Source: Sediminibacterium ginsengisoli (lineage in GTDB: Bacteria; Bacteroidota; Bacteroidia; Chitinophagales; Chitinophagaceae). Taken from it: a stretch of 64,000 bases of DNA. The stretch's first letter is position 1. The number at the start of each line of letters is the position of its first letter. The position numbers and the translations under genes are program-made. The stretch covers positions 19,410-83,409 of the forward strand of contig CAMDLR010000006.1 of assembly GCA_945901845.1 (NCBI GenBank), in the 5' to 3' direction. The notes under the pieces were generated by a model. That model was not told the DNA's origin. It did no database searches and was given only the letters and a program-made list of their open reading frames with translations. Of the stretch, positions 24,848-33,756 are shown piece after piece.

Positions 24848-25513
24848 ATGTGTGATATAAATATGTCAAATCAAGTGAAAGTATCCGTTTTAATGACGGT
24901 TTTCAATACCAATTTTACTTATACGAAACGAGCCATTGACTCAGTTTTAAAACAGGATTTTACAAATTTTGAGTTAATAATTATTGACGATGGCAGCAAG
25001 GAAAATGACAGGGAGTTGTTAATGGATTATGTTGAAAAAAACGAGGACAAAATTAGCTATATCCGCCACAGCAATCGCGGTCAATCTGAATCCATCAATC
25101 GGGGCATTTTATATAGTTTGGGGGAATACATTACAATTATTGATAGCGACGACGAATATAAACCCAATCATTTGAGCAGTTGTTTACAGGAAATAAAAGA
25201 CGTAGACTTAATTTGCTCAACCTCTGAAACAATAGTTGATAACGATAATGACTATTATGTGCCAGATAAAAACGACCTAACTAAACTTATTCATTTAGAT
25301 GAAGTTACTTTGTTTGGAACTTTATTTGGCCGAAAAAAAGTATTTAACAGTATTGCTTTTAAAACTGGTTTTGCCGCTGATGCCGATTTTTACGAAAGAG
25401 CTACTCAATTATTTTCTGTAAAAAAGTTAGACTTACGCACTTATGTTTATCACCGAAATATTCCAAATAGTATTTGTGCTACAGTCAAAAAAAATAATTT
25501 AATCAGCAATTAA
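24848..25513 (+). CDS. glycosyltransferase family 2
   Basis: A 221-aa GT-A fold enzyme. The donor-binding start is VSVLMTVFNTNFTYTKRAIDSVLKQ, followed by ELIIIDDGSKEND, NRGQSESINRGI and the metal-binding DSDDEYKPN. The C-terminal half is shorter than in many GT2 enzymes, and there is no membrane helix. ATG 24863 (MSNQVKVSV) is an alternative start. The next gene begins 2 nt later and is also glycosyltransferase-like, so both may add sugars to the same envelope glycan. Confidence 0.88.
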   Translation: MCDINMSNQVKVSVLMTVFNTNFTYTKRAIDSVLKQDFTNFELIIIDDGSKENDRELLMDYVEKNEDKISYIRHSNRGQSESINRGILYSLGEYITIIDSDDEYKPNHLSSCLQEIKDVDLICSTSETIVDNDNDYYVPDKNDLTKLIHLDEVTLFGTLFGRKKVFNSIAFKTGFAADADFYERATQLFSVKKLDLRTYVYHRNIPNSICATVKKNNLISN

Positions 25514-25515
25514 AC

Positions 25516-26283
25516 ATGGCTGTTGAATCTCCTCTTTTCGATCAAAATACAAATCTAGTAATGGCCTGTCACATTACTGGTGTATACGATGTTAACCGAA
25601 ACATTACACTAGTTGATGACGCTTACGATTTAGTGAAGGATTGGGCCGAATCCATTAAAGCCGCGAATTTACAAGGTCTAATCTTTCATAATAATTTCTC
25701 CGAAGAAACCTGTAAATCATTCGGAAATGAAAATATTTCGTTTATTAAAATCGATTATAACCCCCAATATAATCCCAATGTATTTCGTTATTTTATTTAT
25801 AGGGATTTTTTACACCAGCATCTTCAACAAATAAATAGCTTATTTATTACGGATATAACCGATGTGGTAGTTGTTAACAACCCATTTATAGCTTCGTTTT
25901 TTATTGAAAATCCGACTTCGCTTTTTTGTGGTGATGAACCTAAAATATTGAATAACGATTGGATGAACGCTCATTCCGAAAATTTACGCGAAAACATAGT
26001 TGATTATGCAACTTATGAAAGCACTTTTGGAAATGAGACTTTGCTCAATTGTGGAATTATTGGTGGTAATGCTTCAATAATTTTTAATTTTTTACAACAA
26101 CTTTGTGCAATTCACCAACATGCCAATTACAATAATAAAACCGCCTACACTGGTGACATGGGCGCATTTAATTATTTAGCACGCACAGTATTCAACCAGC
26201 AACTAATTCATGGCGCACCAGTAAACACGGTTTTTAAAGGTTATGAAATCGATCGAAACGATTGCTGGTTCAGACACAAATAA
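25516..26283 (+). CDS. putative glycosyltransferase, family not assigned
   Basis: A 255-aa soluble protein. TDITDVVVVNNPF (about 113-125) could be a DxD-type nucleotide-sugar site, and LLNCGIIGGN plus TGDMGAFNYLAR resemble the acceptor-side motifs of GT-A enzymes. A leading ACHITGVYDVNR is not diagnostic. No established family is clear to me. The 2-nt gap after the GT2 gene supports joint function. Confidence 0.5.
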   Translation: MAVESPLFDQNTNLVMACHITGVYDVNRNITLVDDAYDLVKDWAESIKAANLQGLIFHNNFSEETCKSFGNENISFIKIDYNPQYNPNVFRYFIYRDFLHQHLQQINSLFITDITDVVVVNNPFIASFFIENPTSLFCGDEPKILNNDWMNAHSENLRENIVDYATYESTFGNETLLNCGIIGGNASIIFNFLQQLCAIHQHANYNNKTAYTGDMGAFNYLARTVFNQQLIHGAPVNTVFKGYEIDRNDCWFRHK

Positions 26284-26316
26284 TATTTTGGTAAATAGGG
26301 TTGTATTTTTAGCCAA

Positions 26317-28479
26317 TTACAAGCGTATTTTAATCCCACCATTAATTACAAACCCATCAACAGGCGCATAAATATCTCTGAAAATAGGATCCTGTATGGT
26401 GCCTGTAAACACTTTATCAAATTTTGACTGTCTTGTGTCTGTAAAGTTTTCAAAATTGATAAAGACAGACCATTTTTCCCAAAGTTTTTCCGCCATAAAA
26501 CCAGTTATCCAATAAGACTTTCCAAAACTACCATCGCTTAAACGTTGTTTGCTAAAATAGTAAGCTTCTAGTCCCAATTTAAGTTTGTCTTCAATTTCAT
26601 ACATCAACACATTGTTTAGACGGTGCCGTGCCGTGAGTGGTAACCACTGTTTTGCATTATCAAAATGTGTATTTGCGTTGGTATATGTGTATCCTATAAA
26701 CAATTTAAAATCGGCGTAAGTTAGTCTTACATTGGTTTCCATTCCTTTGGTGTCCAAGCTTCCATTCGCATTTTTAAAAGCAAAAATTGTTCCCGAGGTA
26801 TTGCTTAAAACGAGCGGCTGTGCTAGATGGGTATAAAAAAATAATTGGTTAAAGCTAAAGCTGATATCTCCAAACTTTGTTTTATAATTAATATCCCAAT
26901 TCAATCCTTTTGATCTTTCGTTTCTAGCATTAATCATATCAATAGGTGAGATATTTCTAAATTGTCTTCTTTCGGCATCCTCTGTAAAAATAGTAGGTGG
27001 TTTATAGCCAAAGCCACCGCCAATCCGGGTTGTTAACTTAGGCGTAATTTTAAACATCGTTGAAATACGCGGAAGTAATTCAAAACCTAATTCGTTTACA
27101 TCATCTCCCCTGAGTCCAGTTTCGATCGTAATATTTTCATGAACACTCCATACATTTTGTATAAAAACACCAAATGTGTTTAAATTATAATCACGTTTAC
27201 GATCTATACCGTTTGGAACTTCTGTTAAGTTTTCTGTAACCAAATTGGTGCCAATGACCCAATCTAAAGTTGATCCATTTTTATTCCAGGTTAATTCAGT
27301 AAAAGAAGATTGCTGTAATGCATCAAAAAAATAATTTGGAATGTGTAGCGCTCTATCAAATCTGCTAAAACTATTTTTAAATTGAATGTTGCTACTTTCT
27401 GTTAAACGGTGCGTGACGCCAAATTGAGTGGTAAATCTCCTGGTATCATTTTTTTCATAAAAGCCATTACCATTATTATTAATGTAGTTCATGCTACCAC
27501 CCGTTCTATTTTCTGAAATAAACGTGACACCCACATCGGCGGTTGTTTTATTCGCATATATAAAAAGTCGAGGGTTGATGGTATAACGTTCAAATTTTGG
27601 TATTGCGGTAAGTCCAATTGCTGCTGGATCAAAAGCGCGATTACTATTTCTAGAAGTAAAAACCGTGAGTCCAACCTTTCCATATTTTTCACTATAAAAG
27701 CCACTGAGGTCGATACCACCTGCATTAGTTACATTGGATAAAAAATTAAGTTCTCTATTATCTGTGGGCGTTTTAGATACAAGATTTACCAAGCCCGCAA
27801 TAGCACCCCCACCAAATAATGTAGATGCAGCACCTTTGATAACTTCCACTTGTTTTAAATCTAGTGGTGCAATTTGTAAGAGTGAAAGACTGGATGCAAA
27901 TCCACCATACATGGGATACCCATCTCTAAGTAATTGTGTATAACGTCCATCAAGCCCCTGAATGCGTATACCTGCATTGAAAGAGGTTGCAGATGTTTGT
28001 TGGGTTTGAATACCCGTACTCTCGTTTAGGAGCATTCTAATATCACCGGGTTTCATGTTGCCCTTTTCAGTAAGTTCTTCACCAGAAATCACCTCTGTTC
28101 GTGTAGGTGTATTGGCAATGGTTCTACTAATACGCGTTGCGGTTACTATAACCTCCTCTTCCTCCTCTTCTTCATTTTCCTCCATCAAAATGGATACTAT
28201 TGAATCAGTAGCCAAAGGCGTTGTAATACGTATCGTTTTATCTGCAAAACCAAGGTAGTAAATAGATAGGGTATGTGTTCCATTCGGTATTTTTTCAAAA
28301 ACTATAATACCTGTAGTATCGGCGATAGCTGTTTTGTTTAAGGGCATTAATTTTGCAGTAGCAGCAGATAGCGGTTCTCTTGTATTTGAATTTTGAACTA
28401 ATATTTTAATCGTTGTTTGAGCATCTAGATTATAAGATCCAAGTATCATTAATAGCGCTACAAAAATTATATGCTTCAT
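26317..28479 (-). CDS. TonB-dependent outer membrane receptor
   Basis: A 720-aa receptor. After signal peptide MKHIIFVALLMILGSYNLDAQ comes a carboxypeptidase-regulatory-like beta domain (about 22-105). A poly-Glu stretch precedes EVIVTATRISRTIANTPTRT, the start of the plug (about 110-235, with RIQGLDGRYTQLLRDGYPMYG). A barrel follows to the end, closing with DGFVINGGIKIRL. The plug style is that of siderophore, haem or copper receptors rather than SusC. No partner lipoprotein is adjacent; it stands alone, convergent with the glycosyltransferase pair. Confidence 0.9.
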   Translation of the reverse strand: MKHIIFVALLMILGSYNLDAQTTIKILVQNSNTREPLSAATAKLMPLNKTAIADTTGIIVFEKIPNGTHTLSIYYLGFADKTIRITTPLATDSIVSILMEENEEEEEEEVIVTATRISRTIANTPTRTEVISGEELTEKGNMKPGDIRMLLNESTGIQTQQTSATSFNAGIRIQGLDGRYTQLLRDGYPMYGGFASSLSLLQIAPLDLKQVEVIKGAASTLFGGGAIAGLVNLVSKTPTDNRELNFLSNVTNAGGIDLSGFYSEKYGKVGLTVFTSRNSNRAFDPAAIGLTAIPKFERYTINPRLFIYANKTTADVGVTFISENRTGGSMNYINNNGNGFYEKNDTRRFTTQFGVTHRLTESSNIQFKNSFSRFDRALHIPNYFFDALQQSSFTELTWNKNGSTLDWVIGTNLVTENLTEVPNGIDRKRDYNLNTFGVFIQNVWSVHENITIETGLRGDDVNELGFELLPRISTMFKITPKLTTRIGGGFGYKPPTIFTEDAERRQFRNISPIDMINARNERSKGLNWDINYKTKFGDISFSFNQLFFYTHLAQPLVLSNTSGTIFAFKNANGSLDTKGMETNVRLTYADFKLFIGYTYTNANTHFDNAKQWLPLTARHRLNNVLMYEIEDKLKLGLEAYYFSKQRLSDGSFGKSYWITGFMAEKLWEKWSVFINFENFTDTRQSKFDKVFTGTIQDPIFRDIYAPVDGFVINGGIKIRL

Positions 28480-28525
28480 AACTATGAAATATTGATGAGG
28501 TTATATTTTTATTATAACTTAACCG

Positions 28526-28533
28526 CAAAGATA
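28526..28533 (-). promoter_or_regulatory. putative -7 element of the TonB receptor gene
   Basis: Read on the minus strand it is TATCTTTG, matching TAnnTTTG, about 47 nt before the receptor ATG. Confidence 0.35.
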
Positions 28534-28590
28534 TTCGAATACTAAACTAATTACTTGTATCTTTTTTACTATTTTCATTCAAAATATTTT

Positions 28591-29103
28591 ATGCCTAGAC
28601 CCAGCGCATCCGAATACGGAAGTTTCTACCAAACGTATATCAACTACACAAGTGGTAAAGACTACGCCATATTAGTTCAACAATACAACGAACGAATTAT
28701 TGCGTTTTGGGATGCCATTCCGCTAGAAAAAATCAATTATGCGTATGCGCCAGGTAAATGGACAATTAAGCAAATGTTCCAACACGTAATTGATACCGAA
28801 CGCATACTTGCCTACCGGTCACTTGCAATTTCTAGAAAAGAAAAAACACCTATTCCAGGATTCGACGAAAACGAATATGCCAATAATGCAACAGCGGCCA
28901 ATAGGAATTGGAAAGATATGTTAGTAGAATGGAGGGTGGTAAGGCAATCAACCAATCTTTTATATGCATCCTTTACAGACGATCAAATGAAAAGCTTGGG
29001 TACCGCAAGCGACAAACCTATTTCTGTAAATGCACTTGGCTTTATCATTTTTGGCCATGCTTTACACCATTTGCATATACTAAAGGAACGTTACAGTATT
29101 TAG
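28591..29103 (+). CDS. DinB family protein
   Basis: A 170-aa four-helix bundle protein of the DinB/YfiT group. Metal-ligand histidines are placed as expected: QHVIDTERILAYRSL in the second helix and GHALHHLHILKERY at the end. These proteins include metal-dependent thiol transferases, but most have no known activity. The start is ATG 28591 (MPRPSASEY); the frame runs upstream to a TTG at 28555. No operon partner. Confidence 0.82.
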   Translation: MPRPSASEYGSFYQTYINYTSGKDYAILVQQYNERIIAFWDAIPLEKINYAYAPGKWTIKQMFQHVIDTERILAYRSLAISRKEKTPIPGFDENEYANNATAANRNWKDMLVEWRVVRQSTNLLYASFTDDQMKSLGTASDKPISVNALGFIIFGHALHHLHILKERYSI

Positions 29104-29179
29104 CCTCAAATTTTACAAATTGATGCAAAATACTTATCTTGAATTAGGAAACTAATTATTAATATCTAAAAACAAAACT

Positions 29180-29662
29180 TTGAAAAAATTATTATTGCTT
29201 TGTGTGATTGCTGGACTAGTATCATGCAATTCTAAAAACGACAAAAACGCCGAATTAAGTAAAAAAAATGTTGAGTTTTACTCTAATATTTGGGAAGTAG
29301 CTGTTAATGAAGGCCGTGTAAATATTTTAGATTCAGCTTATGTAGACGATGCTGTACTTCATACCGTTCCTGAAATTAAAGGAAAAGCCAATGCTAAAGC
29401 ATACTATGAAAATTATGTAGTAGGTTTTTCTGAAAGACAATTTACAATTAAAGAAATTTTTGCTGATGGAGATAAGTTGGTAAAGTATTGGCAGTTTAAA
29501 GGCAAGCATACTGGAACATTTTTTGGAATTCCTGCAACTGGTAAAACTGTGGATGTTATTGGTTGTACGATTGTTAAAATGAAAGATGGTAAAATTGCAG
29601 AAGAGCAAGATTTTATGGATAATCTTGAATTTATGCAGCAGATTGGTTTAATTCCAAGATAG
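29180..29662 (+). CDS. SnoaL-like (ester cyclase) lipoprotein
   Basis: A 160-aa protein with lipoprotein signal MKKLLLLCVIAGLVSCNS. The mature part is a SnoaL/NTF2-like cone fold: ELSKKNVEFYSNIWEVAVNEGR, KAYYENYVVGF, WQFKGKHTGTFFGIPATGK and IAEEQDFMDNLEFMQQIG. SnoaL-like proteins include cyclases and hydrolases, but many are only ligand-binding. The start is TTG at 29180, since no ATG precedes the signal peptide. A terminator follows. Confidence 0.78.
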   Translation: MKKLLLLCVIAGLVSCNSKNDKNAELSKKNVEFYSNIWEVAVNEGRVNILDSAYVDDAVLHTVPEIKGKANAKAYYENYVVGFSERQFTIKEIFADGDKLVKYWQFKGKHTGTFFGIPATGKTVDVIGCTIVKMKDGKIAEEQDFMDNLEFMQQIGLIPR

Positions 29663-29685
29663 TATATAGTAAAAGACATTTTCGA

Positions 29686-29718
29686 AAAAGCTGTCAGTAA
29701 TGATGGCTTTTCTTTTTT
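29686..29718 (+). terminator. terminator after the SnoaL-like gene
   Basis: AAAAGCTGTCA (29686-29696) and TGATGGCTTTT (29701-29711) pair over 11 positions with two G-T wobbles and loop GTAA, followed by a T-run. It resembles the hairpin after repeat R1-B (AAGCCATCA/TGATGGCTT), including a TCGAAAA just upstream. Confidence 0.75.
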
Positions 29719-29737
29719 AACTATTTAGTAGATTATT

Positions 29738-30313
29738 ATGGCAAATAGAAAAATATATTTAATACTGTTTTTGTTTTTTATTATCACAAATTTAAGTGCA
29801 CAAAAGGCACACACAATTTTGATTACCTATCATTCTAAATCAGGAAAAACAGCCTCAATGGCTAAAGCCATTGCAAAAGGAGCTGCAATAAATGATAACA
29901 TAGCCATTATCGTAAAAACAATTGAGCAAACAACAAAAGATGATTTGTTACATGCTGATGCAATTATTTTAGGAAGTCCTGTTTATAATGCCAACCCTTC
30001 TTCAGATGTTTTAAAATTTATAGAATCATGGCCGTTTGCGGGCACCCCTTTAAAAAATAAAATAGGTGCAGCGTTTGTTACTGGTGGGGGAATCTCTTCA
30101 GGTGAAGAGTTGGTGCAGGTCTCAATTTTACACGCCATGCTTGTTTTTGGTATGGTAGTGGTAGGCGGTGACGACTGGACTGCTCCATTTGGTGCAGCTG
30201 CTATCACTAATGAAGCCCCTTTTGATACCCAGATGAATGATGCCTTTTTACTGAAAGGTCAGAATTTAGGCAAAAGAGTTGCAAATACGGTTTTACGTTG
30301 GCAAAAAAAGTAA
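29738..30313 (+). CDS. flavodoxin-like protein with a signal peptide
   Basis: A 191-aa flavodoxin/WrbA-type FMN protein. The phosphate-binding loop is ITYHSKSGKTASMAKAI, followed by ADAIILGSPVYNANPSS and KIGAAFVTGGGISSGEE. An N-terminal hydrophobic stretch (IYLILFLFFIITNLSAQ) looks like a cleavable signal peptide, so the flavoprotein would act outside the cytoplasm, which is unusual. It follows the SnoaL-like lipoprotein after a terminator. Confidence 0.8.
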   Translation: MANRKIYLILFLFFIITNLSAQKAHTILITYHSKSGKTASMAKAIAKGAAINDNIAIIVKTIEQTTKDDLLHADAIILGSPVYNANPSSDVLKFIESWPFAGTPLKNKIGAAFVTGGGISSGEELVQVSILHAMLVFGMVVVGGDDWTAPFGAAAITNEAPFDTQMNDAFLLKGQNLGKRVANTVLRWQKK

Positions 30314-30334
30314 GGATGTCTTATTGATTCAAAA

Positions 30335-33300
30335 CTATTTACAGTTTCTATAACTATTTATAGCGCTACTATTTCCCAAATCTGCAGCTCTTTTGTAATC
30401 TAAACATGCTTCTGCTTTTTTATTAAGATTATAGTAGCTGCTGGCTCTATTATTATAAAACATTCCAATATTCTCTTTACTTTCACTTTTACCTGTTCTT
30501 ATAGCTGCTGTATAATCTTCAATTGATTTTTGGTATACTCTTTTTTTATAATAGCAACTACCTCTATTGTTATAAGCCATAGAAGAAGTTTGATAGTTAT
30601 TTATATAGGTAGTATAACTTTCTATTGCATTGTCTGTCAGTCCTATTGAATTTTCGGAATATGCTTTATTAAAATAAAATGAAAAATCCTGAGGATTTTT
30701 ATAAACCATTTTTTGATACGATTCTAAAGCCTCCCTATAATATTTTTTCTCATAATTATATGCAGCTTTTTCCGATAATATATCTGCATTGTCATCGTCT
30801 ATTTCTATTGCTTTGTCAAAATATTTTATTGCCTCACTATAGTAGTTTTTTTCTTTATAAGTATGCGCTAATTCTACATACGCAATTTTATTCTTTGGAT
30901 TTAACGCTATTGCTTTTTGTAATAAATCGATTGCTTGATCTCTCTCATTTTCGTCATAAATAAATGATCTGGCTTTGTTTACTAGCTCATTTGATTCAAA
31001 TTCTGAAAAATCAATCTCAGAACTCATTAATATTTGATTTTTTGCATTTAAATAAACCTCTACATCATTGTATAAACCCTTTGTATAGTTCAAATAGTAA
31101 CTTACTGATTTAAAGGATTTTGTTACTTTTTCAAGTTCTTTGGTACTAATAGTAAATTTATAAAACTCTGAAATTTCATTATCTAATTGTTTGGTAAGGA
31201 AAATATATTTTTTATCCTTAGAATAGGCTTGCAAATTAAAATCATTTAAAAGCGTTTCTCCTTTTGTGTTTATGATTTTATTTTTTGAAGCACCATTCTC
31301 TGTAATTGTTACTGAGGCTAATCCATTAATAAATGCAGTTGCATAATTATATATAATTGGTATTACAATTTGCCCCTTTTTATTAATGTAGCCATATTTT
31401 TCTCCAATTTGTACAACTGTTAAACCATCAGAAAAATCATAATTACTTTTCCATATCGACTCTTCAATGGAATTTTTAGTGATATCTATAAATGAACAAT
31501 CGGAGTATAAAGATGTCATGTTATTTTCGGAATAATCGCCTTCACCTTCACCATCTCCTCCTTCCATGCCAATATATGAATAACCAAGACTAGATTTTTC
31601 ATATATCGGTTCAATGATTAAATCTCCATTTTCGTTTATGTAACCTATTTTCTCATTCATTAAAACCGCAAGCAATCCTTCTGAAAAAGTGGTAGAAATG
31701 TCTTGATATGGTTTTAAATTTAAATACTTCTTCAATTTTACACTGAATAACCTTATTTGTAAATTATCAGGAGTATAGTTTTCATTTCTAATTACATACA
31801 CACCGTTTGATAAATAACTAATAATATTTTGTCCTGGTTGAATTAAAATATTTTTAGAAGAATCAATAAGTGACGATTTATTATCTGCCGTTGTAACAAT
31901 ATAATATTTTCCAGAGCTATCAGAAACTATATTCTTGTATATGATTGGTAAAATTAACCTGCCTTTATAGTCTGTAACCCCAAACTTAGATTTACTTTCT
32001 GCTATAAAAACTGAACTATTTAAGGCTTTACCTTCATTTGCCAAATAATAGCTACTGTAGTTAGAACTATAAACACTTTTTCCGCCCCCATCTAAAAGCA
32101 GTTTGAGACTTCCTTTCTTAGCTATAAAACCGTCCGGAATTATAGAGATATCATCATATGTAAATGGAATAATAATCTGAAGTAAAGTATCGGCAAATGC
32201 GTAATAATTCTTACCCTCAATTCCTTTAGCAATTAAATATCCTCTATTTGCTACTACTTGAACCGAAGTAAGTGTAGGTTGAATTACTAATTCCCCATTT
32301 GTATTTATAAAACCATATTTTCCACCTATACTAATTTGGGCAAATCCATTTATAAATTCGCCTATACAATCATAAGTTATTTGTTGTGAAATTTTGCCGT
32401 CCTGGTCGATTATACCCCGTTTATTATATTTAGTAACTAAAAACTTTCCTTTCTCTAAAATCAATATCTGATCATACTCATTGATATCTATTATTTGGTT
32501 CGTTGTAACATTGTATAATTGATATTTTTTATTTTTATTAAGATATGGTAGGACGTCACTTTTTAATTCTTTAATTTTTAGATTAGCAAGATCTGTATAC
32601 TTTGAATTTTTAAATAGTACTTTAAACTTTTCAAAATCTGATAAAACCTTTGAATCTGCTATAGCGGCCCAACTTGTGCTTTCTAGTTTTTCTTTTGCTT
32701 CATTGATATACTGAGAAGTTGAAAACTGAGTTATAAATTTATTATAACCTTCTATTGAATTTTCATTTAATGTTTTATTCCAAGAAAGGTTTTCAATTTT
32801 ATCATTCGCTAGTTTAGTATTTTCTGATTTAGGATATTTGGATATATATGTTTTGAAGTCATCTATGTTTTTTGATTCTTTTATTTTATCCCACTCAATA
32901 TTTTCTATATTTTTCTTTGCATCTTTTACCTGCGGGGCGTTTGAGTATTTTTTGATAAATATTTTAAATGATTCAATTGAGTTTATTTTTAAGGCATTTT
33001 CATATGCTATTTTCCAGAGGTTAATTGTAGCATCTTCAATTTCTATGGCATCTGGATATTTTGATATAAATAATGTATAGCTATCCTCGGTATAAATTAA
33101 ATTAGCTTCACGATATGCTAATTTATTTCGCCATTGGGTTATCTCATATGAATATTTACTCTTAGGATATTTCTTCAAAAAAGATGTTACCACCAAGAAA
33201 CTTTCGTTTTTTAAATAAGCACGACTTAATGTACTATCCAGTCTTTCAAATAGAATCCTTACATTTTCTATACAAAATCCAATGCTTTTACATAATTCTT

Positions 33301-33595
33301 CTTTGTCTTTATCATTTTCTATCTTAGAAAGTTGCAATTCTGCCTCTGATAAATCAATAAAAGCACTATCAAGTTTTAAATAATCATCAATTTCGTTTAC
33401 ACCAATACATGCTTTGATATAATAATATTCTGCGCGTCTTCCTTCCTTTTTTTCATAAGTAGCTAGATTTTCGTATGCTTTAGTAAGGTCATTTTTTATT
33501 ATCTCTTCTTGAGCTCTTTTCAAAAAACGTTCCTGTGCATTTAGATTATTCAAGCCAACACAGATAATTAGAAAGTATATAAGTCGTGATTTCAT
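30335..33595 (-). CDS. 1086-aa exported WG-repeat and TPR protein
   Basis: Signal peptide MKSRLIYFLIICVGLNNLNAQ is followed by helical repeats with a recurring pattern (KYPKSENTKLANDKIENLSW, FSTSQYINEAKEKLESTSW), about residues 125-345. WG-type beta repeats follow (KYGFINTNGELVIQP, KFGVTDYKGRLILPI, KIGYINENGDLIIEP, KYGYINKKGQIVIPI), about 380-760. At least four TPRs close the protein (LNPKNKIAYVELAHTYKEKN and similar), about 890-1080. It is probably a periplasmic or surface scaffold. No enzyme motif is visible. Confidence 0.8.
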   Translation of the reverse strand: MKSRLIYFLIICVGLNNLNAQERFLKRAQEEIIKNDLTKAYENLATYEKKEGRRAEYYYIKACIGVNEIDDYLKLDSAFIDLSEAELQLSKIENDKDKEELCKSIGFCIENVRILFERLDSTLSRAYLKNESFLVVTSFLKKYPKSKYSYEITQWRNKLAYREANLIYTEDSYTLFISKYPDAIEIEDATINLWKIAYENALKINSIESFKIFIKKYSNAPQVKDAKKNIENIEWDKIKESKNIDDFKTYISKYPKSENTKLANDKIENLSWNKTLNENSIEGYNKFITQFSTSQYINEAKEKLESTSWAAIADSKVLSDFEKFKVLFKNSKYTDLANLKIKELKSDVLPYLNKNKKYQLYNVTTNQIIDINEYDQILILEKGKFLVTKYNKRGIIDQDGKISQQITYDCIGEFINGFAQISIGGKYGFINTNGELVIQPTLTSVQVVANRGYLIAKGIEGKNYYAFADTLLQIIIPFTYDDISIIPDGFIAKKGSLKLLLDGGGKSVYSSNYSSYYLANEGKALNSSVFIAESKSKFGVTDYKGRLILPIIYKNIVSDSSGKYYIVTTADNKSSLIDSSKNILIQPGQNIISYLSNGVYVIRNENYTPDNLQIRLFSVKLKKYLNLKPYQDISTTFSEGLLAVLMNEKIGYINENGDLIIEPIYEKSSLGYSYIGMEGGDGEGEGDYSENNMTSLYSDCSFIDITKNSIEESIWKSNYDFSDGLTVVQIGEKYGYINKKGQIVIPIIYNYATAFINGLASVTITENGASKNKIINTKGETLLNDFNLQAYSKDKKYIFLTKQLDNEISEFYKFTISTKELEKVTKSFKSVSYYLNYTKGLYNDVEVYLNAKNQILMSSEIDFSEFESNELVNKARSFIYDENERDQAIDLLQKAIALNPKNKIAYVELAHTYKEKNYYSEAIKYFDKAIEIDDDNADILSEKAAYNYEKKYYREALESYQKMVYKNPQDFSFYFNKAYSENSIGLTDNAIESYTTYINNYQTSSMAYNNRGSCYYKKRVYQKSIEDYTAAIRTGKSESKENIGMFYNNRASSYYNLNKKAEACLDYKRAADLGNSSAINSYRNCK

Positions 33596-33756
33596 AATTG
33601 AGAAGTATAAGTTAAGAACACATTAAAAAAACATATATATTAAATCAAATTTAGATATAATCATAGTGTTTACATTTATTTGTTTACAAATGTATTAATT
33701 TTATTATGTCTAATGCATCATTTTAGCCTTAGTTGGCACTAAATAACACTTAAATA

